From positions 1-8,481 of the forward strand of contig SSSX01000891.1 in NCBI GenBank assembly GCA_015657735.1: a stretch of DNA of 8,481 nt, written 5' to 3'. The notes under the pieces are model-generated. The model was given only the letters and a program-made list of their open reading frames with translations, was not told the origin of the DNA and did not search any database. The translations under genes and the position numbers were made by a program. Shown here piece after piece: positions 1 through 5,498 of the stretch; position 1 is the stretch's first letter, and the number at the start of each line of letters is the position of its first letter. Origin of the DNA: Zoogloeaceae bacterium (GTDB lineage Bacteria; Pseudomonadota; Gammaproteobacteria; Burkholderiales; Rhodocyclaceae).

Positions 1-924
1 CACCTGCACGCGGTCGTAGATGCCGCCGCGCACGAAGCCGGAACCCTTGAACGAGTCCATGCCGGCCGTCTTGACGATAAAGATGGCGTGCTCGCCGTCC
101 TTCAGCCGGGCCATCAGGCTGGCGTAGCCGTCCTTGCCGAGAATGGCCTGGCCGACGGTGGGCTGGTTGAGGTAGCCGAACCACAGGTCCATGTAGGGCC
201 GGCCGTCGCTCTTCAGTCCGACTTCCTCGGGCTTGACGGTGAGGCGCTGGACGCTGCCGTCCTCGACCAGCTGCGCCCAGCTCGGCGCGGCGCCGGCGGG
301 CGGAAACTTGGCCTGCGGCCGGATCACCGGCTTGAGGATGCCGACCTGTTTGGCCACTTCGCCGCCGGAGGTCATCATCACCTGGTTCTGGGCGATGACG
401 GTGACGGTGGCGCCGGTGATGGCGTCCAGCCCGATGAGGTTTTCCTCGGGGCGCGACTTGCCGATTTCGATGTTGTCGCCGACGAACTTGCCGAGGTACT
501 GGTTGTTGAACTTGATCAGCGCCGACTCGGGGATGCCGAGCAGCAGGATCGGTTCGGAGTGCTTGAGGATCTTCACGCCGGTGAACCGGCCGGCGCTGTC
601 CATGCCGATCAGCGTCACCACCGGCTTGCCGGAGTAGGCCGGGATGTCGGTGATGTCGGTGGACAGCATCACGTAGCCCACCAGCTTCTTCTGGCCGCCT
701 TCGTCGGCGTAGGCTTCGACGTAGGGCGGCTGGCCCTTGCGCTCGGAAAACGAGGTGGCGCCGGGCATGACGTCCTTGCAGGGCGCGAAGTCGCACATCT
801 TCGGCGAGGAGGCGAGTTCGGGCGGCAGCTTGACCTCGTAGGTGTCGGCCATCGCGCTGCCGGCGAGGAGGGCGGAAGCCAGGCCCGAGGCCAGGGCGGT
901 GAGCGCACGGCGCAGGGAGAACAT
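1..924 (-). CDS. nosR: NosR, N-terminal part (nitrous oxide reductase maturation/electron-donor flavoprotein), cut by window edge
   Basis: This is the first 308 residues of NosR, the membrane flavo-iron-sulfur protein that supports N2O reductase by delivering electrons and maintaining its activity. The start is ATG at 924 with GGAG seven bases upstream. Residues 1-26 form a Sec-type signal peptide (RR near the N-terminus, hydrophobic core, AMA/D cleavage). The visible part is the periplasmic FMN-binding domain, roughly residues 80-195. It contains the NosR-like EPILLLGIPE segment (124-133) and a flavinylation motif D167-x-x-T-G-A-T173, where T173 would carry FMN attached by ApbE. Cys44 and Cys49 lie just after the signal peptide. 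The transmembrane segments and the ferredoxin-like cluster motifs expected of full-length NosR (700 residues or more) would lie left of the window. It sits downstream of nosZ, the reverse of the classic nosRZ order, and has its own candidate promoter. The family call is firm. Confidence 0.93.
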   Translation of the reverse strand, partial: MFSLRRALTALASGLASALLAGSAMADTYEVKLPPELASSPKMCDFAPCKDVMPGATSFSERKGQPPYVEAYADEGGQKKLVGYVMLSTDITDIPAYSGKPVVTLIGMDSAGRFTGVKILKHSEPILLLGIPESALIKFNNQYLGKFVGDNIEIGKSRPEENLIGLDAITGATVTVIAQNQVMMTSGGEVAKQVGILKPVIRPQAKFPPAGAAPSWAQLVEDGSVQRLTVKPEEVGLKSDGRPYMDLWFGYLNQPTVGQAILGKDGYASLMARLKDGEHAIFIVKTAGMDSFKGSGFVRGGIYDRVQV

Positions 925-955
925 CGGAAGACTCCGTCGATCAGTATGTTCGTGG

Positions 956-997
956 ATTCTGATGGTCGGGACCGGCCGGCGCCTTAAGCTGAGTCAA
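956..997 (-). promoter_or_regulatory. Candidate FNR/DNR-type promoter of nosR
   Basis: On the minus strand TTGACTCAGCTTAA (997 to 984) matches the FNR/DNR consensus TTGA-N6-TCAA at seven of eight core positions. CAGAAT (961 to 956) is a four-of-six match to the -10 consensus. Its centre lies 32 bases from the box centre, as expected for a class II site centred at -41.5. This predicts a start near 949 and a leader of about 25 bases before the nosR ATG. Prediction from sequence only. The expected regulator (FNR, DNR or NnrR family) is not in this window. Confidence 0.45.
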
Positions 998-1025
998 TTT
1001 GCCGCAGGCGCGCCGGCGCGTGGAC

Positions 1026-1052
1026 AAAAAAGGGAGGCGCGAACGCCTCCCT
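1026..1052 (-). terminator. Intrinsic terminator after nosZ
   Basis: A perfect 9-bp stem (1031-1039 with 1044-1052) encloses a four-base loop that reads TTCG on the minus strand. The stem is followed in the minus direction by a run of six T (1031 to 1026, the first shared with the stem). It lies 34 bases beyond the nosZ stop and about 100 bases before nosR, so it should end most nosZ transcripts and uncouple the two genes. Confidence 0.88.
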
Positions 1053-1085
1053 CAAGGTGCAGCTTCGATAAGGAACCTGTGCGAT

Positions 1086-3041
1086 TTACTTCTCGACGAT
1101 CATCCGCGTCCGCATTTCGAGGTGCAGCGCATGGCAGAAGTGCGTGCAGTAGCACCAGTAGATGCCCGGCTTGTCGGCCTTGAAGGTGACCGACTTGGTT
1201 TCCTGGGGATTCACGATGAAGTTGATGTCGTACTTCGGAATCGCAAAGCCGTGGGTGAGGTCTTCAACCTTGTCGAGGTTGGTCAGGATGATCGTGACCT
1301 CGTCGCCCTTCTTGAGCTTGAAGTCGCGCAGGCTGTAGGCCGGGGCCTGGGAGACCAGCTTGACGGTGACCTTGTTGCCCTCGCGGAAGACGCCGGAATC
1401 CTTGGCGTCCTTGACGGCGTTGGGGAAGTCATCGACGTTGAAGACCTGCCTGGTCTTCACCTTCTCGCGCTTGACGATGATGAAGTCGTGGGGCTCGGGG
1501 TAGACCGGGTGGTCGGCCAGCATCTTCATCTTCTCGCCACGGATGTCGATGAGCTGTTCGTTTTCGGGGTGTAGCGGGCCGACCGGCAGGAAGCGGTCCT
1601 TCGAGAACTTGCAGCCCACCGCCAGAAACTGGCCGCCGGCTTCCTTGGTTTCACCCATGTCGGCACTGATGTGGCCCGGCTGGTAATGCACGTCGATGCG
1701 GTCCACCACGTACTTGACGTTCTTGTCGCCGGCGTGGAACTTGATTGCGGCGTCGATGTTCCATTTGACGATCTGGCTGTCGAGGAACAGCGTGGTGAAG
1801 GCGTTGCCGCGGCCGTCGTAGGTGGTGTGCAGGGGGCCGAGGCCGATCTCGACTTCGGCGGCGATGCTCTTGTTGAGGTCGTCCAGCTTGCCGTCGAGAA
1901 ACTCCTCGACCTTCGCCAGCTCGATCACCGTGGCGGTGGGCGACAGCTTGCCGGAGCAGATGAAGTACTTGCCGTCCGGGCTGGCGTTCACGCCGTGGGG
2001 GTTCTTGGGAACCGGCACGTAGCAGGTGAGGGCGGTCTTCGGGTCCTTGTTGGCTTCCTTGGTGCCATCGACCACCGGCACCTTGCTGTCGCCGATGGTG
2101 GTGAACTTGCCGTCCTTGATGGCCTTCTCGATGCGGCCCACGTCGAAGAACACGCAGGCGTCCTTCTCGGCGGACATCATGTCCTCGTACTTGGCGCCGC
2201 CTTCGACGTTGTACTGGTTGGCCGCGGCCAGGCGGCCGTTGTAGGAGGTGGCGACGAGGTCCATGTTGCCGTCGACGCGGCACTGCCAGCGCACTTCCAT
2301 GGTCTCGGCATCGACGCAGGTGAACAGCGTCTTGTACTTGGTCGGGTCGTCCGCGTCACGGCCGTCGTTGGGGTGCGGGATGTGGAACTCGTTGCCACAG
2401 AAGACGCGGGTGGTGTGGTTGATGGCCTGGTCGACCGGGTCGCGCTTGTCCGGGAAGATGCCGTGGAAGCCCTGGATGTTGGGGATCTCGGTGATCTTGT
2501 CGCACTCGAAGATGTCCCCGCGAATCCGTGCGATGCGGCCGTGGATCTTGTCGTTCACCCAGTAGAACTTCCCATCGTAGGTGCCGTCGGTGTAAGAACC
2601 GTGGATGTGGTGGGTGTCGCCGGTCTTGTACTTGAGGTTGCCGTCGGCCTTGGTGCCAATGATGGCCTTCGACTCGTTGGTGATGCCCCAGCCGCTCATG
2701 CAGTCGATGTTGAAGGTCGGCACGCGCTTGATCTCGCGCCCGGAGGGCAGGCCGAGGACGCGCACCTCGCCCGAGTGGCCGCCGGACCACACGCCGTAGT
2801 AGGTGTCGAGCTGACCCGGGGCCGGATGCAGGTTCAGTTCGCCGGCGGCGCCGTGGGCGGCAGCAGGCGCCGCGGGGGCGCCCGCAGGCGCGGCGGCGGG
2901 CGGCGCGGCTTCCTGCTTGCAGGACGACAGGCCGACGGACAGGCCCGCGCCGGCGAGGCCAGCCAGCGCGGCGGTGTTCAGGAACTTGCGACGGCCCGGA
3001 ACGAGGTTCTGGTCGTCATGCTTGATGTCTTCGTTGCTCAT
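1086..3041 (-). CDS. nosZ: Nitrous oxide reductase NosZ (Tat-exported, clade I type)
   Basis: NosZ reduces N2O to N2 in the periplasm, the last step of denitrification. The 651-residue protein starts at ATG 3041 behind an AGGGAG ribosome site. The N-terminus has a twin-arginine signal (R17-R18-K-F-L, then a hydrophobic stretch) ending in L-S-S-C41, which also fits a lipobox. An Ala/Pro-rich linker (about 44-66) follows. A beta-propeller domain carries the CuZ histidines: the DTHH pair H144/H145, H193 (GFHGI), H349 (NPHG), H405 (GPLH), H457 and H518. The C-terminal cupredoxin domain carries the CuA ligands H597, C632, C636, H640 and M643. In the CuA motif, position 634 is His where well-studied NosZ proteins have Trp, and an extra Cys630 precedes it. 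All copper-ligand residues are present, so an active enzyme is expected. Candidate FNR/DNR and RegA-like sites lie upstream and a strong terminator lies downstream, so it looks monocistronic. Confidence 0.98.
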   Translation of the reverse strand: MSNEDIKHDDQNLVPGRRKFLNTAALAGLAGAGLSVGLSSCKQEAAPPAAAPAGAPAAPAAAHGAAGELNLHPAPGQLDTYYGVWSGGHSGEVRVLGLPSGREIKRVPTFNIDCMSGWGITNESKAIIGTKADGNLKYKTGDTHHIHGSYTDGTYDGKFYWVNDKIHGRIARIRGDIFECDKITEIPNIQGFHGIFPDKRDPVDQAINHTTRVFCGNEFHIPHPNDGRDADDPTKYKTLFTCVDAETMEVRWQCRVDGNMDLVATSYNGRLAAANQYNVEGGAKYEDMMSAEKDACVFFDVGRIEKAIKDGKFTTIGDSKVPVVDGTKEANKDPKTALTCYVPVPKNPHGVNASPDGKYFICSGKLSPTATVIELAKVEEFLDGKLDDLNKSIAAEVEIGLGPLHTTYDGRGNAFTTLFLDSQIVKWNIDAAIKFHAGDKNVKYVVDRIDVHYQPGHISADMGETKEAGGQFLAVGCKFSKDRFLPVGPLHPENEQLIDIRGEKMKMLADHPVYPEPHDFIIVKREKVKTRQVFNVDDFPNAVKDAKDSGVFREGNKVTVKLVSQAPAYSLRDFKLKKGDEVTIILTNLDKVEDLTHGFAIPKYDINFIVNPQETKSVTFKADKPGIYWCYCTHFCHALHLEMRTRMIVEK

Positions 3042-3078
3042 TAGTGCTCTCCCTTATCCCTGGGCCGAAAGCGTCCAT

Positions 3079-3096
3079 GCCGCTTTGTGCAGCGGC
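3079..3096 (-). other. Stem-loop in the nosZ leader
   Basis: A 6-bp inverted repeat (3079-3084 with 3091-3096) with a six-base loop lies 38 bases upstream of the nosZ ATG, inside the predicted untranslated leader. It does not cover the ribosome site. Its role is unknown, and in GC-rich DNA it could be chance. Confidence 0.3.
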
Positions 3097-3145
3097 GTTC
3101 CAAGACGAGGCAGGGGTAAGGTGGTCGGGCTGCGACACTTTGCCC

Positions 3146-3164
3146 CTGCGACAATCTGTCGCAG
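3146..3164. promoter_or_regulatory. Perfect 19-bp palindrome in nosZ promoter/leader, RegA/PrrA-like
   Basis: CTGCGACAATCTGTCGCAG has perfect 8-base arms around ATC. Its core, GCGAC-N5-GTCGC, fits the loose GCGNC-N-GNCGC pattern described for RegA/PrrA/ActR redox response regulators. A further TGCGACA copy lies at 3131-3137, 16 bp from the left arm. The palindrome overlaps the start site predicted from the FNR-type box (near 3161). It could therefore be an operator, or a hairpin at the 5' end of the nosZ messenger. Which regulator binds it, if any, is inference. Confidence 0.45.
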
Positions 3165-3167
3165 CGG

Positions 3168-3209
3168 ACAATAAGCCGGTGCCGGCCGAAAAAAATTGAC
3201 CGGGGGCAA
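3168..3209 (-). promoter_or_regulatory. Candidate FNR/DNR-type promoter of nosZ
   Basis: On the minus strand TTGCCCCCGGTCAA (3209 to 3196) matches TTGA-N6-TCAA at seven of eight core positions. TATTGT (3173 to 3168) matches the -10 consensus at four of six and is centred 32 bases away, the same geometry as in front of nosR. The predicted start is near 3161, giving a leader of about 120 bases. The rest of the 3042-3260 gap holds the palindrome and leader stem-loop listed separately, and no gene. Confidence 0.5.
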
Positions 3210-3260
3210 GAATGTCGCCCGCCGTGCAGGGCGGGGCGCCGGGAGCCGGCGCCGGCGGAC

Positions 3261-4238
3261 TCAGGGCCGGGCGGAGCTGGCGGCCTGGAGCAGCACCAGC
3301 AGTGCGCCCTCGCCGCCGTCGTGGGGGCGGGCCTGGCAGAAGGCGAGGATGTCCTCGCGCTGGGCCAGCCAGCCGCGGGAGAGGTGCTTGAGCACCGGCA
3401 GGCGGCCCGGCGAGCCGTTGCCTTTGCCGTGGATCACGCGCAGGCAGCGGCGGCCCTGCTGGAGGGACAGGGCGATGAAATGCGCCAGGCTGCTGCGGGC
3501 CTCGTCGCGGGTGAGGCCGTGGAGGTCGAGTTCGCCCTGCACCACCCAGCGCCCGCGGCGCAGGTCGGTGAGCACCCGGCGGGGCAGCCCGACCCGCAGG
3601 TAGGCGGCTTCGTCGCCGGTGTCGAGGCGGTCTTCGAAGGTGAGCGGGCTTTCGAGGGCTTCGCGCAGCACCTCGCGCTCGTCTTCCTCGCGCTTGCGGG
3701 GCAGGGGTGCGGGCAGCGGGCGTTCGAGGTCGGCCAGGTTGCGGTCCTTGAGCGGGGCGACCTCGCCGGCGACGTGGCGGAACAGGGCCGCGGGGTCGTG
3801 CAGGCGCTCGGCGTCGACGCGGGCAGCGGGGGGCTCGAACTGGTTCAGGGCGCGGATCTGGCCGCTGGCCTGCTGGCGCTGGGCGCTGAGGTCGACCCGG
3901 TGGAAGTCCTTGATGGGGGTGATGTCGCCGAGGGCGGCGCGGAACACCGCGACCGGGTCGTTCTCGTCGATCCGCACCGGGCGCCGCGGGGCCTCGGGTT
4001 CGGGCTCGATGGTTTTCGGGCGGGGCAGCGGCGCCGGCCTGGGGCGGGCGAGGTCGGCGTGGTCGTCAGCCCTGAGGGGCTGGATGCGTCCCACCTCGCG
4101 GCGGAACAGGGTGGCGTCGTCGGGTTCGGCCGGGGCGGCGGGCACGACAATCCTGGGGCGTGAGGGGGCAGCCGCCGGAACGCGATTCTTCAGGGTCTTG
4201 AGAGCCTCCAGGCCCTTGCCGTGCTTGTCCTTGCCCAT
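3261..4238 (-). CDS. Smr (MutS2 C-terminal type) domain protein with three N-terminal repeats
   Basis: A 325-residue protein whose last third (about 233-320) is an Smr domain: the LDLHG motif at 237-241, the HGKG motif at 270-273 in a V-I-H-G-K-G-N-G-S strand-loop, and a closing hydrophobic strand GALLVLL. Smr domains are nucleic-acid binding or nicking modules; stand-alone bacterial versions have been linked to RNA cleavage on stalled ribosomes and to DNA processing. The role of this one is not known. The N-terminal half is Pro/Ala/Arg-rich and holds three copies of a motif resembling D-P-x-x-LFR-x-x-x-G-x-x-x-PLKD, with F45, F99 and F153 exactly 54 residues apart. Stand-alone Smr proteins are, as I recall, around 190-230 residues with one such motif, so this one is enlarged. 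I chose ATG 4238 because sequence upstream to 4559 is antisense to trxB and has no protein character. No clear ribosome site precedes it, and a trxB terminator lies 25 bases upstream. Confidence 0.85.
   Translation of the reverse strand: MGKDKHGKGLEALKTLKNRVPAAAPSRPRIVVPAAPAEPDDATLFRREVGRIQPLRADDHADLARPRPAPLPRPKTIEPEPEAPRRPVRIDENDPVAVFRAALGDITPIKDFHRVDLSAQRQQASGQIRALNQFEPPAARVDAERLHDPAALFRHVAGEVAPLKDRNLADLERPLPAPLPRKREEDEREVLREALESPLTFEDRLDTGDEAAYLRVGLPRRVLTDLRRGRWVVQGELDLHGLTRDEARSSLAHFIALSLQQGRRCLRVIHGKGNGSPGRLPVLKHLSRGWLAQREDILAFCQARPHDGGEGALLVLLQAASSARP
3696..4121 (-). repeat. Three in-frame protein repeats in the Smr gene, 162-base period
   Basis: Encoded repeats cover about residues 40-73, 94-123 and 148-181 of the Smr-domain protein. 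Each starts with an acidic D-(D/P) and continues (L/V)FR, a glycine four residues after the Arg, then P-(L/I)-(R/K)-(A/D). Repeats 1 and 3 also share a tail DL-x-RP-x-PAPLPR. Repeat 2 has lost this tail and has a Gln-rich stretch instead. The period is exactly 54 residues for both intervals. Confidence 0.8.
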
Positions 4239-4263
4239 GGCTTGCGATGCGTGGGGGTGAATG

Positions 4264-4288
4264 AAAACGGACCGGGAATCCCGGTCCG
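4264..4288 (-). terminator. Intrinsic terminator after trxB
   Basis: A perfect 9-bp stem (4268-4276 with 4280-4288), rich in G and C, has a three-base loop and is followed on the minus strand by TTTT (4267 to 4264). It lies 20 bases past the trxB stop and 25 bases before the Smr-gene ATG, so the Smr gene would be read only by leak-through or from its own, unseen promoter. Confidence 0.85.
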
Positions 4289-4308
4289 CCTGTGTGCGCC
4301 GGAAAGGC

Positions 4309-5268
4309 TCAGCCAGCCAGGCCGAGGCTGTCCAGGTAGCGCTCTGCGTCGAGGGCGGCCATGCAGCCGGTGCCGGCGCTGGTGACGGCCTGACGATAGA
4401 TATGGTCCTGCACGTCGCCGGCCGCGAACACGCCCGCCACGCTGGTGGCGGTGGCGTTGCCGTGACGGCCGCCCTGGGTGACGATGTAGCCGCCTTCCAT
4501 CTCGAGCTGGCCTTCGAAGATGTCGGTGTTGGGCTTGTGGCCGATGGCGATGAACACACCCTTCAGGGCGATGTCCTTGGTGGTGCCGGTCTTGACGTTC
4601 TTGATGCGCATGCCGGTGACGCCGGTGTTGTCGCCCAGGACTTCCTCGAGGGTGGAGTCGAGCTCGAGGATGATCTTGCCGGCGGCGACCTTTTCCATGA
4701 CCTTATCCACCAGGATACGCTCGGCCTTGAACTTGTCGCGGCGGTGCACCAGGGTGACCTTGCTGGCGATGTTGGCGAGGTAGAGCGCCTCCTCGACAGC
4801 CGTGTTGCCGCCGCCGATCACCGAGACTTCCTGGTTGCGGTAGAAGAAACCGTCGCAGGTGGCGCAGGCCGACACGCCCTTGCCCGAGAAGGCCTCTTCG
4901 GACGGCAGGCCGAGATACTGGGCGCTGGCGCCGGTGGCGATGATCAGCGCGTCGCAGGTGTATTCGCCTGCGTCGCCCACCAGACGGATCGGCTTTTCGG
5001 CCAGGTGCGTGGTGTGGATGTGATCGAAGATCATCTCGGTGTTGAAGCGCAGCGCATGCTTCTCGAAGCGCGCCATCAGCTCGGGGCCCTGCACGCCGTC
5101 GGCGTCGGCCGGCCAGTTGTCGACTTCGGTGGTGGTCATCAGCTGGCCGCCCTGGGCGATGCCGGTGATGAGCACGGGGTTCAGGTTGGCGCGGGCGGCA
5201 TAGACCGCAGCGCTGTAGCCGGCAGGGCCGGAACCGAGGATGAGCAGCTTGATGTGGCGGGTGGTCAT
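4309..5268 (-). CDS. trxB: Thioredoxin reductase (NADPH, FAD)
   Basis: TrxB passes electrons from NADPH through FAD and a redox disulfide to thioredoxin in the cytoplasm. The 319-residue length matches the low-molecular-weight bacterial enzymes (about 320). Seen in order: the FAD-binding GSGPAG loop (12-17), the active-site pair C135-A-T-C138, the NADPH-binding GGGNTA (152-157) with HRRDKF (175-180), and the C-terminal FAD-contacting A-G-D-V (283-286). The start is ATG 5268 with GGAGAG about ten bases upstream. The in-frame ATG at 5310 would add 14 residues, but it lies upstream of the predicted transcript start and has no family support. It is divergent from the Crp/Fnr-type gene and followed by its own terminator, so probably transcribed alone. 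Confidence 0.98.
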   Translation of the reverse strand: MTTRHIKLLILGSGPAGYSAAVYAARANLNPVLITGIAQGGQLMTTTEVDNWPADADGVQGPELMARFEKHALRFNTEMIFDHIHTTHLAEKPIRLVGDAGEYTCDALIIATGASAQYLGLPSEEAFSGKGVSACATCDGFFYRNQEVSVIGGGNTAVEEALYLANIASKVTLVHRRDKFKAERILVDKVMEKVAAGKIILELDSTLEEVLGDNTGVTGMRIKNVKTGTTKDIALKGVFIAIGHKPNTDIFEGQLEMEGGYIVTQGGRHGNATATSVAGVFAAGDVQDHIYRQAVTSAGTGCMAALDAERYLDSLGLAG

Positions 5269-5317
5269 CGCGGTGGGTCTCTCCGATTCTGAAAGGCGGT
5301 GAAGCGGCAAAGGCGCG

Positions 5318-5323
5318 ATTATA
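5318..5323 (-). promoter_or_regulatory. Likely -10 box of the trxB promoter
   Basis: The minus strand reads TATAAT, a perfect -10 hexamer, 50 bases upstream of the trxB ATG, inside the nonamer TTATAATCG. No good -35 hexamer is seen at 16-18 bases. The predicted start is near 5311. Confidence 0.6.
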
Positions 5324-5418
5324 AGGCGCGGCGCTTCCGCCTGCCGCCGAAATGGCGCCGGGCCGGCGAATATCGGCCGGCATTGCCCCGTCCCGTCCGG
5401 AGTTCCTCAAGTTTGCTT

Positions 5419-5424
5419 TATAAT
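5419..5424 (+). promoter_or_regulatory. Likely -10 box of the Crp/Fnr-gene promoter
   Basis: A perfect TATAAT within TTATAATCG, 75 bases before the ATG of the regulator gene. A TG dinucleotide lies three bases upstream and no recognisable -35 is present, which suggests an activator or weak basal transcription. The predicted start is near 5431. Confidence 0.6.
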
Positions 5425-5441
5425 CGTCCGTTGTTAGCTCA

Positions 5442-5455
5442 TGACAAATCTGTCA
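5442..5455. promoter_or_regulatory. Palindromic candidate operator in the regulator-gene leader
   Basis: TGACA-AATC-TGTCA is a perfect inverted repeat with 5-base arms, lying about 11-25 bases downstream of the start predicted from the TATAAT. That position fits repression, possibly autoregulation by the encoded Crp/Fnr-type protein. The central ATCTGTC is also found in the nosZ palindrome. It is not a standard CRP (TGTGA-N6-TCACA) or FNR site. Confidence 0.4.
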
Positions 5456-5498
5456 CGCCGCCACAAGAAATAATCAGCCCTTGCTCAGGAGAGGCCCT

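Noticed and set aside
88..987. Open frame of 299 codons on the plus strand across nosR
   Set aside because: The minus strand encodes a clear NosR with signal peptide and flavinylation motif. The plus-strand product looks like an antisense shadow.
1671..3044. Open frame of 457 codons on the plus strand across nosZ
   Set aside because: It is a shadow of nosZ: low-complexity Val/Gly/Ala/Asp translation, with no ribosome site or known motif.
3189..3195. Run of seven A (T on the minus strand) as an intrinsic terminator for the Smr gene
   Set aside because: No stable GC stem directly precedes the T-run on the minus strand. The adjacent inverted repeat is the weak FNR-type box.
3321..4163. Open frame of 280 codons on the plus strand across the Smr gene
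   Set aside because: The minus-strand frame contains the Smr motifs and periodic repeats. The plus-strand translation is compositionally biased.
4239..4559. Upstream extension of the Smr protein to an ATG at 4559
   Set aside because: The extra 107 residues overlap trxB in another frame of the same strand and read as Ser/Pro/Ala/Thr-rich noise. ATG 4238 begins plausible protein.
4261..5292. Open frame of 343 codons on the plus strand across trxB
   Set aside because: It is antisense to trxB, whose redox and nucleotide-binding motifs are complete, and the translation has no family character.
5269..5310. Longer TrxB start at 5310
   Set aside because: It lies essentially at the predicted transcript start and adds 14 residues before the conserved N-terminal FAD-binding strand.
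5362..5381. GCCGGC repeated with an 8-base spacer between trxB and the regulator gene
   Set aside because: GCCGGC is itself a palindrome and common in this GC-rich sequence, so the pairing is not convincing as an operator or terminator.
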